This document shows positions 46,305 through 55,469 of a DNA stretch of 64,000 bases, in pieces. This DNA is from Cupriavidus oxalaticus (GTDB taxonomy: Bacteria; Pseudomonadota; Gammaproteobacteria; Burkholderiales; Burkholderiaceae), in NCBI RefSeq assembly GCF_004768545.1, contig NZ_CP038634.1:1-64000 (forward strand). Reading direction: 5' to 3'. The translations under genes and the position numbers were made by a program. The notes under the pieces are model-generated. The model ran no database searches, was not told where the DNA came from, and saw only the letters and a program-made list of their open reading frames with translations. Positions within the stretch are counted from its first letter, which is position 1, and every line of letters begins with the position of its first letter.

Positions 46305-47156
46305 CTAGAGCTGCCCGGCGTGGTGCCGGATATGGTCGGCGATGAAGGTCGTGATGAAGTAATAGCCGTGGTCGTAGCCGCTGTGCCGGCGCAGCGTCAG
46401 CGGCTGGCCCGCCGCCTGGCAGGCGGCCTCGAATGCGTCGGGGTGCAGCTGGGTCTGCAGGAACTGGTCGTCCAGGCCCTGGTCGACCAGGATGCCGGCC
46501 GGGAACGGCGCGCCTTGCTGGCGCACCATCAGCTCGGTGGCGTCGTACTGCGTCCATGCCCCACGGTCGATGCCGAGATAGCCGGTGAAGGCCTTCTCGC
46601 CCCACGGGCAGCGCATCGGCGCGGCGATCGGCGCGAATGCCGACACCGAGCGGAAGCGCCCGGGGTGGCGCTGCGCCAGCACCAGCGCGCCGTGGCCGCC
46701 CATCGAATGCCCGAAGATCCCCACGCGCGACGCCTCGCCCGGCAGCGCGGTGGTGACCAGGTCGAACAGTTCCTCGGCGACATAGCTTTCCATGCGCCAG
46801 TGCCGGCTCCAGGGCGCCTCGGTGGCGTCGACGTAGAAGCCCGCGCCCACGCCGAAGTCCCACGCATCGGCCTCGCCCGGCACGCCCGCGCCGCGCGGGC
46901 TGGTGTCGGGCGCGACCAGCATCAGGCCGTGTTCGGCGGCAAAGCGCTGCGCGCCGGCCTTGATCATGAAGGTTTCTTCTGTGCAGGTCAGGCCGGCCAG
47001 GTAGAACAGCACCGGTACCTTGGCGCCGCCCTGCGCCTGCGGCGGCAGGAACACCGAGAAGCGCATCGGCAGCCCGATCGCCGCCGAATCATGGCGGTAG
47101 AAGCGCTGCACGCCGCCATGGCAGCCGTGTTGCGAGATCAGTTCCAACAGTTCCAT
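46305..47156 (-). CDS. fghA: S-formylglutathione hydrolase
   Basis: Serine hydrolase (esterase D family, 283 residues) that cleaves S-formylglutathione to formate and glutathione, second step of glutathione-dependent formaldehyde detoxification. It has the nucleophile elbow GHSMGGHGAL, an N-terminal HDSAAIGLPMRFSVFLPP, LAGLTCTEETFMIKAG and the C-terminal SGYDHGYYFITTFI with the catalytic His. It lies 13 bp after the alcohol dehydrogenase gene, forming an operon. Confidence 0.95.
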   Translation of the reverse strand: MELLELISQHGCHGGVQRFYRHDSAAIGLPMRFSVFLPPQAQGGAKVPVLFYLAGLTCTEETFMIKAGAQRFAAEHGLMLVAPDTSPRGAGVPGEADAWDFGVGAGFYVDATEAPWSRHWRMESYVAEELFDLVTTALPGEASRVGIFGHSMGGHGALVLAQRHPGRFRSVSAFAPIAAPMRCPWGEKAFTGYLGIDRGAWTQYDATELMVRQQGAPFPAGILVDQGLDDQFLQTQLHPDAFEAACQAAGQPLTLRRHSGYDHGYYFITTFIADHIRHHAGQL

Positions 47157-47169
47157 GTCGGCGCCGTCC

Positions 47170-48276
47170 TCAGTACAACACCACCGAGCGGATCGACTCG
47201 CCGCGCTTCATCAGGTCGAAGCCTTCGTTGATGCGCTCCAGCGGCAGCGTGTGCGTGATCAGGTCGTCGATATTGAGCTTGCCTTCCATGTACCAGTCGA
47301 CGATCTTCGGCACGTCGGTGCGGCCGCGCGCGCCGCCGAAGGCCGAGCCTTTCCACTCGCGCCCGGTCACCAGCTGGAACGGGCGCGTCGAGATCTCGGC
47401 GCCAGCCTCGGCCACGCCGATGATGATCGACTTGCCCCAGCCCTTGTGGCAGCACTCCAGCGCCTGGCGCATGACCTGCGTATTGCCGATGCATTCAAAC
47501 GAGTAGTCCGCGCCGCCATCGGTCAGCTGGATGATGTGGTCGACCACGTTCTCGACCTGCTTCGGGTTGATGAAATGCGTCATGCCGAACTTGCGCGCCA
47601 TGGCCTCGCGCGCCGGGTTCAGGTCCACGCCGATGATCTTGTCGGCACCGACCATCTTTGCGGCCTGGATCACGTTCAGGCCGATGCCGCCGAGGCCGAA
47701 GACCACCACGTTGGCGCCGGCTTCCACCTTGGCGGTGAACAGCACCGCGCCCACGCCGGTGGTCACGCCGCAGCCGATGTAGCAGACCTTGTCGAACGGC
47801 GCATCGGGGCGGATCTTGGCGAGCGCGATCTCCGGCACCACGATGTGGTTGGCGAAGGTCGAGGTGCCCATGTAGTGGAAGATCGGCTTGCCGTCGAGCG
47901 AGAAGCGCGAGGTGCCGTCCGGCATCAGGCCCTTGCCCTGCGTGGCGCGGATCGCCTGGCACAGGTTGGTCTTGCGCGACAGGCAGAACTTGCACTGGCG
48001 GCATTCCGGCGTGTACAGCGGAATCACGTGGTCGCCGGGCTTGAGCGAGGTCACGCCGGGGCCGACGTCGGTGACGATGCCGGCGCCTTCATGGCCCAGG
48101 ATCGCCGGGAAAATGCCTTCGGGATCGGCGCCGGACAGCGTGTAGTAATCGGTATGACAGATGCCGGTGGCCTTCACTTCCACCAGCACTTCCCCGGCGC
48201 GCGGGCCGTCCAGGTCCACGTCTTCGATGGTCAGCGGGGCGCCGGCTTTCCAGGCGATGGCGGCTTTGGTCTTCAT
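47170..48276 (-). CDS. frmA: S-(hydroxymethyl)glutathione dehydrogenase (class III alcohol dehydrogenase)
   Basis: Zinc-dependent dehydrogenase (368 residues) oxidising S-hydroxymethylglutathione with NAD. Motifs are ATGICHTDYYTLSG (catalytic Cys), GHEGAGIVTDVGPGV, the structural-zinc cysteines in PECRQCKFCLSRKTNLC, and GLGGIGLNVIQAAKMVGADKI for NAD. The order frmA then the hydrolase is the usual operon. No frmR-type repressor gene is adjacent. Confidence 0.96.
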   Translation of the reverse strand: MKTKAAIAWKAGAPLTIEDVDLDGPRAGEVLVEVKATGICHTDYYTLSGADPEGIFPAILGHEGAGIVTDVGPGVTSLKPGDHVIPLYTPECRQCKFCLSRKTNLCQAIRATQGKGLMPDGTSRFSLDGKPIFHYMGTSTFANHIVVPEIALAKIRPDAPFDKVCYIGCGVTTGVGAVLFTAKVEAGANVVVFGLGGIGLNVIQAAKMVGADKIIGVDLNPAREAMARKFGMTHFINPKQVENVVDHIIQLTDGGADYSFECIGNTQVMRQALECCHKGWGKSIIIGVAEAGAEISTRPFQLVTGREWKGSAFGGARGRTDVPKIVDWYMEGKLNIDDLITHTLPLERINEGFDLMKRGESIRSVVLY

Positions 48277-48411
48277 GGGGTCCTCCGGGGAAAAGATGTA
48301 CGGATGGGCTCGGCGGCGGGCAAAGACACCGGCAACGCAGGCCCGAGCGCAAGAGCAAGACTATACGACCATCCGGTGACACCAGGCCAGAGCCAGGTTC
48401 TGAAGCAGGGA

Positions 48412-49776
48412 TCAGCGCGAAGTCGTGGTCGCGCCTTCGGCCCCGGCGTGGCGGCTCGCCTCCCGCGGCGCCAGCTCGGTCTCGTGCCGCCGCCCCAGCC
48501 ACCATCCCAGTGCTGCCCATGCCAGCGCCAGCCCGGCACCCGCCAGGGCGACCGTGGCGGGTTGGCCGGAAATCGTATCGATGGCGGTCTTGACCCATGC
48601 GCTGACCGCATCGCCGGCGCGATAGACCGCGGTGTCGATCACGTTCTTGGCCTTGTACTTGGTCTCGGGATCGACCACCGTGAACAGCATCTCGCGCCCG
48701 GGCCGCAGCAGCGCATACTCGCCCACGCGCCGCAGGATCATCACGCCCGCCAGCACGCCGAAGGTCGGCACCAGTGCCAGCACCACGAAGCCCGCCGCGA
48801 CCGCCAGCGGCACCGCGGTCAGCAGCAGCGTGACGCCGTAGCGCCGCGCCATGCGGCCGGTGAAGAACAGCTGGACCAGGATGGTCAGCGCCTGGACCGT
48901 GGCGTCGAGCGCGCTGAAGACCTGGGTTTGCCGTGTGCGCTCGGGGAAGGCCTCGGCCACCAGCCGCGCCTGCTCGAAATACAGGAAGGTGCTGGCCGTG
49001 GCCAGCAGGATCACGAACAGCCCGATGCCGAGCAGGTAGCGCGAGCGCAGCAACAACGCCAGCCCCGCCCACAGGCCGCCGCCGACCGGGTTGGCGGGAT
49101 CGCTGGCGGCATCCGCGGGCACTTCATGGCCCGCGCCGGCTCGGCGGCGCCAGCCGAACAGCCAGCCCACCCCCGGCAGCGTCGCGGCGAGCAGCGCCGC
49201 GGACAACAGCATCAGCCCCGTCAGCCCGATGCGCGGCACCAGCCAGCCGCCCAGCACCGGCCCGGCCAGCCCGCCCGCGCTGGCGCCCGCGGCCAGCAGC
49301 GCGAACAGCCGCCGCGCCTGCTCCGGCCGGAACACGTCGGCCATCAGGCTCCACGCCACGGACACCACGAACAGGTTGAACACCGACAGCCACACGTAGA
49401 ACACGCGCGCCAGCCAGACATCGTCCGGCCGTGCGCGCGTGGCGAAGGCAAAGGCGAGCAGGTTGGCGATAAAGAACGCGTAGACCCACGGCACGAAGCG
49501 CCGCCGCGGCAGCCGCGCGCACACCGCGCCGTACACCGGGATCGCCGCCAGCATGACGACGAAGGTCGCGGTAAACAGCCATTGCAGGTTCTTCACGCCG
49601 CCGGCGATGCCCATGGTCTCGCGCACCGGGCGCAGCATGAAATAGCTGGCGAACAGGCAGAAGAAGAACAGGAAGCCGGCCACCACCGCGCCGGCCTCGC
49701 CGGGGCGGATGCCGAAGCCGCGCCGCAGCCGTGCCAGGCCGCCGCCGGCGGATGCGTCGCGATCGGGTTCGTCCAT
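48412..49776 (-). CDS. 12-TM MFS/ATP:ADP-antiporter-like transporter
   Basis: A 454-residue polytopic membrane protein with about 12 TM helices. The motif ASYFMLRPVRETMGIAGG is typical of a bacterial group related to nucleotide (AAA/TLC) transporters and often labelled MFS. Other landmarks are LLRRFVPWVYAFF-like loops and LRRVGEYALLRPGREMLFTVV. The substrate is unknown. It lies upstream of frmA by 136 bp in the same direction but probably is a separate unit. The aldo/keto reductase gene precedes it by 15 bp and may be co-transcribed. Confidence 0.75.
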   Translation of the reverse strand: MDEPDRDASAGGGLARLRRGFGIRPGEAGAVVAGFLFFFCLFASYFMLRPVRETMGIAGGVKNLQWLFTATFVVMLAAIPVYGAVCARLPRRRFVPWVYAFFIANLLAFAFATRARPDDVWLARVFYVWLSVFNLFVVSVAWSLMADVFRPEQARRLFALLAAGASAGGLAGPVLGGWLVPRIGLTGLMLLSAALLAATLPGVGWLFGWRRRAGAGHEVPADAASDPANPVGGGLWAGLALLLRSRYLLGIGLFVILLATASTFLYFEQARLVAEAFPERTRQTQVFSALDATVQALTILVQLFFTGRMARRYGVTLLLTAVPLAVAAGFVVLALVPTFGVLAGVMILRRVGEYALLRPGREMLFTVVDPETKYKAKNVIDTAVYRAGDAVSAWVKTAIDTISGQPATVALAGAGLALAWAALGWWLGRRHETELAPREASRHAGAEGATTTSR

Positions 49777-49791
49777 GCGGCCCGTCGCGCC

Positions 49792-50712
49792 TCAGGCCAG
49801 CAGCGCGGCGATGCGCTCGCGCTGGCCCGGATCGGGCATGCGCCCCAGCGCGGCGCCGAGGTTATCGGCCATATTGCGCGGCTTGGAGGTGGCGGGGATG
49901 GCGGCGGTCACCGCCGGATGGCTGACGATGAATTTCAGGAACAGCTGGCCCCACGAGCCGCAGTCGATGTCTCCGGCCCACTGCGGCAGCGGCCGGTCCT
50001 TGACCACGCGGAACAGGCGGCCGTCCTGGTACGGGCGGTTGATCAGCACCGCGACGCCGCGTTCCTGGCACAGCGGCAGCAGCACGCGCTCGGCATTGCG
50101 CTCGGCCACCGAGTAATTGACCTGGACGAAATCGACGCGCTCGTTGCGCACGATCCGCTCCAGCGCCTCGTGCGCGTCGTCGCGGTAATGGGTGATGCCC
50201 AGGTAGCGGATGCGGCCCTGTTCCTTCAGCTCCCGCAGGAAGCGCAGGTTGCCTTGCCAGTCGATCAGGTTGTGCACTTGCAGCAGGTCGACCTTGTCCA
50301 CGCGCAGGTCGGCCAGCGAGCGCCCCCACTGCGCCTGCGCCGGGGCGCCGGACTGGGCCGAGATCTTGGTCGCCAGGAACACGCGCTGCCGGGCGTTGGC
50401 CGCGCGCAGCAGGTCGCCGGTCACTGCCTCGGCGTTGCCATAACTGGGCGCGGTGTCGATGACCGAGCCTTCGGTGCGCAACAGCATCGCCATGACTTCG
50501 GCGAGCGGCTTGCGTTCGGTGGCTTCGCTGCTGACGTTGAAGGTGTCGGCCGTGCCCATGCCCACGACGGGCAGGGCCTCGGTGGTGCCGGGGATGTTGC
50601 GGCGCATCGGGACGGCAACGGTGGCGGCCCCGGCGGATAGAGGGGCGATGGCGGCGGCGCTGGCGGTCAGCCCGGCGGCCAGGGCCAGGAATGAGCGGCG
50701 GTCGATTGGCAT
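49792..50712 (-). CDS. Tat-exported aldo/keto reductase
   Basis: Aldo/keto reductase of 306 residues carrying a twin-arginine signal (DRRSFLALAAGLTASAAAIA), so periplasmic and presumably cofactor-loaded before export. AKR features are VIDTAPSYGNAEAV (catalytic Asp/Tyr), VFLATKIS (Lys), VDLLQVHNLIDW (His) and FVQVNYSV. The start at 50712 (MPIDRRSF) puts the RR motif at the usual place; a start at 50739 would add nine residues. Substrate unknown. Confidence 0.85.
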   Translation of the reverse strand: MPIDRRSFLALAAGLTASAAAIAPLSAGAATVAVPMRRNIPGTTEALPVVGMGTADTFNVSSEATERKPLAEVMAMLLRTEGSVIDTAPSYGNAEAVTGDLLRAANARQRVFLATKISAQSGAPAQAQWGRSLADLRVDKVDLLQVHNLIDWQGNLRFLRELKEQGRIRYLGITHYRDDAHEALERIVRNERVDFVQVNYSVAERNAERVLLPLCQERGVAVLINRPYQDGRLFRVVKDRPLPQWAGDIDCGSWGQLFLKFIVSHPAVTAAIPATSKPRNMADNLGAALGRMPDPGQRERIAALLA

Positions 50713-50866
50713 GGAAGCGCTTCGGGACGGGTCATACACTGGTTGACCTTAGGCGCTTGCCGGAGCCTTGTAAACCGCTGCTTCAGTGCGCTATCCGGCA
50801 CGCCGTGCAGCACGGGCACCGCCGCGCGCACCCTGCGGACGGGGTGCGCGGCACATCTTTCGCGCT

Positions 50867-52228
50867 TCAGACCACCGTGGCCAGGCCCAGCGTCAGCAGC
50901 AGCGCCACCACCGAGATGATGGTCTCGCACACCGACCAGGTCTGGAAGGTCTGCGTCACGGTCATGTTGAAGTACTCCTTGACCAGCCAGAAGCCGCCGT
51001 CGTTCACGTGCGACAGGATCAGCGAGCCGGCGCCGGTGGTCAGCACCAGCAGCTCGGGCCGGGTGCCCGGCACGCTGGCGGCGATCGGCGCGACGATGCC
51101 GGCGGCGGTGGTCATGGCGACCGTGGCCGAGCCGGTGGCGATGCGGATCATCACCGCGACCAGCCAGCCCAGCACCAGCACCGACACCTGCGCGCTGGTG
51201 GCGACATCGACGATCGCGGTGGAGATCCCCGAGTCGCGCAGGATGCGGCCGAAGCCGCCGCCGGCGCCGACCACCAGCGTGATGATGGCGGTGGGCGCCA
51301 CGCACTCGTTGGTGAACTTCAGGATGGTTTCGCGGTTGAAGCCGCGCGCCTTGCCGAAGGTGTAGAAGCTCACCAGCGCGGCGATCAGCAGCGCCATCAC
51401 CGAGTTGCCGATCAGCTTGAGGAAGTCGTTGGCAAAGGTCTTGGGCGTGGTGAAGACGTCGGCCCAGCTGCCGATCAGCATCAGCATCACCGGCAGCAGG
51501 ATGGTGAACACCGTGATGCCGAAGCCCGGCAGTTCGTGCGATTCCTTGACGCGCTCATCCTCTTCGGTGAACTGGTCGGCCAACGGGTTGACCTCGGGCA
51601 GCTTGACATAGCGGTCCATCAGCTTCGCAAACAACGGCCCGGCGATGGCAGCCGTGGGAATGCCCACGATCAGCGCGTACATGATGGTCTTGCCGATGTC
51701 CGCGCCGTACGCGGTCACGGCCAGCAGCGCGGCCGGATGCGGCGGGATCAGGCCGTGCACCACCGACAGGCCGGCCACCATCGGGATGCCGACCACCACC
51801 ATCGACGTGCCGGTGCGCTTGGCCACGTTGAAGGCGATCGGCACCAGCAGCACGAAGCCGACCTCGAAGAACACCGGCAGGCCGACGATAAAGGCGATGG
51901 TCGCCATGGCCCAGTGCACGTTCTTGGCGCCGAAGAAATCGATCAGCGTGTTGGCGATGCGTTCCGCGCCGCCCGACTCGGCCATCATCTTGCCGAGCAT
52001 GGTGCCCAGGCCCACCACCAGCGCGATATGGCCGAGGGTGCCGCCGACACCGGCTTCGAATGACTTGACGATGTCGCCCATCGGCATGCCCACGGCAAAG
52101 CCGAGCAGCACCGAGACGACAACGAGGGTAATGAAGGGGTTGAGCTTGTAGCGCGCGATCAGCACCACCAGTGCGATCACGGCGATCAGCGCATACACCA
52201 AGAGCGTGGTTCCGGTGACGGGACCCAT
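50867..52228 (-). CDS. GntP-family gluconate-type permease
   Basis: A 453-residue proton-coupled sugar-acid symporter of the GntP family with about 12-14 TM segments. Motifs are PFITLVVVSVLLGFAVGMPMG near the N-terminus, LGTMLGKMMAESGGAERIA, GLIPPHPAALLAVTAYGADIG (family signature) and the C-terminal LSHVNDGGFWLVKEYFNMT. Context (deacylase, D-amino-acid dehydratase, KDG kinase, KDPG aldolase) suggests it carries D-glucosaminate, its N-acetyl derivative or a related sugar acid. It is separated from ridA by a REP-like element. Confidence 0.92.
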   Translation of the reverse strand: MGPVTGTTLLVYALIAVIALVVLIARYKLNPFITLVVVSVLLGFAVGMPMGDIVKSFEAGVGGTLGHIALVVGLGTMLGKMMAESGGAERIANTLIDFFGAKNVHWAMATIAFIVGLPVFFEVGFVLLVPIAFNVAKRTGTSMVVVGIPMVAGLSVVHGLIPPHPAALLAVTAYGADIGKTIMYALIVGIPTAAIAGPLFAKLMDRYVKLPEVNPLADQFTEEDERVKESHELPGFGITVFTILLPVMLMLIGSWADVFTTPKTFANDFLKLIGNSVMALLIAALVSFYTFGKARGFNRETILKFTNECVAPTAIITLVVGAGGGFGRILRDSGISTAIVDVATSAQVSVLVLGWLVAVMIRIATGSATVAMTTAAGIVAPIAASVPGTRPELLVLTTGAGSLILSHVNDGGFWLVKEYFNMTVTQTFQTWSVCETIISVVALLLTLGLATVV

Positions 52229-52283
52229 ATTGTCTCCTTGTGTGGAATAAAGGCCGCTTGTGGCGGCAGCAGAGGTTTAGGCT

Positions 52284-52425
52284 TGTTGTTTTCTTCCCTC
52301 TCCCGCTTGCGGGAGAGGGGTTGGGGAGAGGGCGGGCGCGTGGCAAGCACCGTGGCGGCTCACTTCGTGGTGACGCCGGCCCTCTCCCCCGCGCGGGAGA
52401 GGGGAGCAAACAGTCGGGAAGCAGT
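52284..52425. repeat. Paired REP-like hairpins
   Basis: Two GC-rich inverted repeats about 70 bp apart: CCCTCTCCCGC-TT-GCGGGAGAGGG (52296-52319), and a second built from CCCTCTCCCCCGCG and CGCGGGAGAGGGG (about 52380-52405). The outer flanks match those of the single hairpin at 40667, with TTGTTTTCT before and GAGCA(A/G)A.C.GTCGG after. This is a BIME-like arrangement between gntP and ridA. Confidence 0.65.
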
Positions 52426-52445
52426 TAATCAACCAGGCAGCAGGC

Positions 52446-52838
52446 TCAGGCCGCCGGCTTCTTGTACGCGATGCAGTCCACTTCGACCTTGCAGTCCACC
52501 ACCATGCTCGACTGCACGCAGGCGCGTGCCGGGGGGTTGGCGCCGAAGTATTCCTTGAAGATCTTGTTGAACGAGGCGAAGTCGCGCGCATCGTCCAGCC
52601 ACACGCCGCAGCGGACCACGTGCTCGGGGCCGTAGCCGGCCTCGGCCAGGATCGCCAGCACGTTCTTGATGGCCTGGTGGGTCTGCGGCACGATGCCGCC
52701 ATCGATCAGCTCGCCGCCGACCATCGGCACCTGGCCGGAAACGTAGAGCCAGCCGTCGGCCGCCACTGCGCGCGCAAAGGGCATGTGCGCGCCGCCCTGG
52801 CCGGTGCCGCCTTCCACGCCGAATCGTTTGATGTCCAT
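52446..52838 (-). CDS. RidA family enamine/imine deaminase
   Basis: A 130-residue YjgF/RidA-fold protein. RidA proteins hydrolyse reactive enamine/imine intermediates released by PLP dehydratases. The characteristic C-terminal PPARACVQSSMVVDCKVEVDCIAY contains the substrate-binding Arg. The ATG at 52838 has AGGAG about 6 bases upstream; a longer frame to 53102 runs into the deacylase gene. It sits beside the deacylase and shares the cluster with a PLP dehydratase-like enzyme, which fits a housekeeping role for that reaction. Confidence 0.92.
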   Translation of the reverse strand: MDIKRFGVEGGTGQGGAHMPFARAVAADGWLYVSGQVPMVGGELIDGGIVPQTHQAIKNVLAILAEAGYGPEHVVRCGVWLDDARDFASFNKIFKEYFGANPPARACVQSSMVVDCKVEVDCIAYKKPAA

Positions 52839-52896
52839 GGGTACTCCTGGAATTTGTTGCCGGGAAAAAATTGAAAGAAAAGGGAGAGGGAGCGAA

Positions 52897-54351
52897 TCAG
52901 TCGGCGCCGCGCGCCAGGAAGCGTCCTGCGCGGATGCCGGTCGGCTGCCGCTGCTGCCATGACAGCTCGCCATTGACCCAGACCGCGGCAATGCCTTCGG
53001 CGGGCTGCATCGGGTCGGTGAAGCTGGCGGCGTCGCGGATGGTCGCGGCGTCGAACAGCACCAGGTCGGCCCAGTAGCCTTCGCGCACGAAGCCGCGGCC
53101 ATGCAGGCCGAAGCGCTCGGCGGACAGGCCGGTCATCTTGTTCACGGCGACGGTGAGCGGGAACAGCTCGCGGTCGCGCGCATAGTGGCCCAGCACGCGC
53201 GGGAACGCCCCCCACAGGCGCGGATGCGGCAGCGGGTCGTTGGGCAGGCCGTCCGAGCCGACCACGGTGGCGGGGTGGCTCAGGATGCGGTCGACGTCTG
53301 CATCTTCCATGCAGTGGTAGACGGCGCCGGCTGGCATCAGCCGGCGCGCGGCCTCGTACAGGTCGACCTGCCATTCGGCGGCGATATCGGCCAGCAGCCG
53401 GCCGCCCATCTCGGGCGCGCCTTCGGACCACGTCACCATGATGTCGAAGTCGCTGGTGACCTGCTTCAGGTCCAGCGTCGACGAGCTGGCGGTATAGGGA
53501 TAGCAGTCGCAGCCCACGGGCTGCCAGCGCTGCGCGCCGTCGAGTGCGTCGAGCACTTCGGTGCTGCGGCCCCAGTTGTCCACGCCCGCGCATTTCAGGT
53601 GCGAGATCACCACCGGCACGCGCGCATGGCGGCCGATGCGGAAGGCTTCGTCCATGGCGTCGAGGATCTCGGCGAACTCGCTGCGCAGGTGCGTGGCGTA
53701 GAGCGCGCCGGCATGGGCCAGCGGCTCGGCCAGCGCCAGCACTTCCTCGGTCGGCGCGTTGAAGGCATTGGCGTAGGCAAGTCCGGTGGACAGGCCCAGC
53801 GCGCCGTGCTGCAGCGACTCTTCCAGCTGCGCGCGCATGGCCGCGATTTCCGCGGGCGTGGCGGCGCGGTCGAGCCGGTCCATATGGTTGCTGCGCAGCG
53901 CGGTATGGCCCACCAGCGCGGCGACGTTGATCGCGGGCTGCGCGGCATCGACGGCGTCGACGTAGGCCTTGAAGCTGGGGTAGCGGAACGCGTCGGCATG
54001 GCCGAGCAGGTTCATCGGGTCGGGCGGCTCGCCGGAGAGCGTCACCGGCGCGGCGCTGATGCCGCAGTTGCCGACGATCACGGTGGTCACGCCCTGCGAC
54101 AGCTTGGGCGTCATCTCGGGCTGGCGCACCACGTTGGTATCGTCGTGCGTATGCACGTCGATAAAGCCCGGTGCCAGCACCAGGCCGTGGCCTTCGACCA
54201 CGTGCGCGGCGGCATCGGGATCGATCGCGCCGCCTTCATCGATGCGGGCAATGCGGCCGTCGCGCAGCGCCACGTCGGCCAGGCGCGCGGCGGCGCCGGA
54301 GCCGTCGATCAGCGTGACAAGGCGGATCAGGGTATCGAACAGGTGTGGCAT
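52897..54351 (-). CDS. N-acyl-D-amino-acid deacylase
   Basis: Amidohydrolase of the D-aminoacylase family, 484 residues, cleaving N-acyl-D-amino acids to D-amino acid plus fatty acid or acetate. Metal-site motifs are GFIDVHTHDDTNVV (His-x-His), GNCGIS, STGLAYANAFNAPTEEV, YATHLRSE, VVISHLKCAG and VVGSDGLPNDPLPHPRLWGAF with the late Asp. The stop-to-start distance to the regulator is 2 bp, so the two are co-transcribed. In this cluster the natural substrate may be N-acetyl-D-glucosaminate, itself an N-acyl D-alpha-amino acid. Confidence 0.92.
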   Translation of the reverse strand: MPHLFDTLIRLVTLIDGSGAAARLADVALRDGRIARIDEGGAIDPDAAAHVVEGHGLVLAPGFIDVHTHDDTNVVRQPEMTPKLSQGVTTVIVGNCGISAAPVTLSGEPPDPMNLLGHADAFRYPSFKAYVDAVDAAQPAINVAALVGHTALRSNHMDRLDRAATPAEIAAMRAQLEESLQHGALGLSTGLAYANAFNAPTEEVLALAEPLAHAGALYATHLRSEFAEILDAMDEAFRIGRHARVPVVISHLKCAGVDNWGRSTEVLDALDGAQRWQPVGCDCYPYTASSSTLDLKQVTSDFDIMVTWSEGAPEMGGRLLADIAAEWQVDLYEAARRLMPAGAVYHCMEDADVDRILSHPATVVGSDGLPNDPLPHPRLWGAFPRVLGHYARDRELFPLTVAVNKMTGLSAERFGLHGRGFVREGYWADLVLFDAATIRDAASFTDPMQPAEGIAAVWVNGELSWQQRQPTGIRAGRFLARGAD

Positions 54352-54353
54352 GG

Positions 54354-55259
54354 TCAGTCTCCCAGCGGCTGGCGGCTGTCCGGGCCCAGGGTGGGGCCGC
54401 TCTCACCGCGGTGGCTGTCCAGCACGTACTTGAGCCGGCGCAGGCGCTCCTTGCTCTGGTCCTGCTGCAGCAGCGCACACTGGGTGGCCAGCACGTCCAG
54501 CACCATCAGCATCGCGTAGCGGGACGCCGACGGCTTGAAAATGAAATCCGTCTCCAGCGTGCGCACCGGCAGCAGCACGTCGGCGCGTGCGGCCAGCGGC
54601 GAGCCCAGCGCGGTCACCGCGACCAGCTTTGCGCCGTATTCGCGCGCGATCTCGCAGCTGGCCAGCATTTCCGGCACGCGCCCGCTGGCCGAGAACGCCA
54701 GCACCACGTCGTCGCGGCTCAGCGTGGCCGCCACCATCTTCTGCAGCAGGCCGTCCTGGTAGCTGGCCACCGGCTGGCCCAGCCGCGCCAGGCGGTGGCG
54801 TGCCTCGTCGGCCAGGAACGACGAGCCGCCACCCATGCCAAAAGCGTAGACCATGCGTGCGCCCAGCAACAGGCGCGCGGCGTCTTCGATGCGCTGCGCG
54901 TCCAGCAGGCCGCGGTTGACTTCGAGCGCGGTCAGGATGTCGGCATGGATGCTGTCGGCCAGCGTTGCCGGGGCTTCGGCAGCTGCATCGGCGCCGCCGG
55001 GTTGCAGGAAACGCGCACCCACCGCGGTGGCCTGTGCCAGCCGCAGCTTCAGGTCGCGCACGTCGCGGCAGCCGATGGCCTTGGCGAAGCGGGTCACGCT
55101 GGCCTCGCTGACGCCGGCCTTGCGCGCCAGCTCGTTGATGCTCGCGGCGGCGGCGCCGGCCAGGTCTTCCAGCACCACCTGCGCGACCTTCTGCTCGGCC
55201 AGGCGCAGCGCGGGGCCGCGCTCGGCGATGCGGGTCAGGATGTCGAAGGGCGCGGTCAT
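54354..55259 (-). CDS. RpiR-family transcriptional regulator
   Basis: A 301-residue regulator with an N-terminal RpiR HTH (SINELARKAGVSEASVTRFAKAIG) and a C-terminal SIS sugar-phosphate-binding domain (YAFGMGGGSSFLADEARHRLARLG, FSASGRVPEMLASCEIAREYGA). HexR, a relative, senses KDPG, the product of the kinase encoded divergently here, making KDPG a natural inducer candidate. The ATG at 55259 is preferred; the frame to 55322 has no ribosome site. It leads the minus-strand operon with the deacylase. Confidence 0.9.
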   Translation of the reverse strand: MTAPFDILTRIAERGPALRLAEQKVAQVVLEDLAGAAAASINELARKAGVSEASVTRFAKAIGCRDVRDLKLRLAQATAVGARFLQPGGADAAAEAPATLADSIHADILTALEVNRGLLDAQRIEDAARLLLGARMVYAFGMGGGSSFLADEARHRLARLGQPVASYQDGLLQKMVAATLSRDDVVLAFSASGRVPEMLASCEIAREYGAKLVAVTALGSPLAARADVLLPVRTLETDFIFKPSASRYAMLMVLDVLATQCALLQQDQSKERLRRLKYVLDSHRGESGPTLGPDSRQPLGD

Positions 55260-55387
55260 GGTTGGGTGGCTGGGGGCAGGGCCGTGAGGCAAAGTGACGC
55301 AGGCGGCGGACGCTGTCCGCAAGGGCTATAACAGTGACGGGCGCGAGCTTGGGCGTTGTCTCTGCGGTTCCCTGTGTGCTGTCAGCG

Positions 55388-55402
55388 TGTTACTTTATAA
55401 CA
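55388..55402. promoter_or_regulatory. Candidate RpiR operator in the divergent promoter
   Basis: Inverted repeat TGTTA-CTTTA-TAACA in the 210-bp space between the regulator and the dehydratase gene. A second imperfect dyad (TGAAATATCTTATTTTCA, about 55408-55425) follows. The AT-rich block around it contrasts with the flanking GC-rich genes, as expected of a promoter. Assignment to the RpiR protein rests on position only. Confidence 0.4.
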
Positions 55403-55469
55403 AGGATGAAATATCTTATTTTCAGGGCTATCATTACGTCAATCAGATTTTTTCAGGGTGATGACAAGC

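Noticed and set aside
47155..50640. A very long plus-strand open frame (1161 codons)
   Set aside because: It is wholly antisense to the formaldehyde, transporter and aldo/keto reductase genes. Its product is His/Arg/Gln/Gly-rich with no domain. It arises from high-GC third-position bias, not from a gene.
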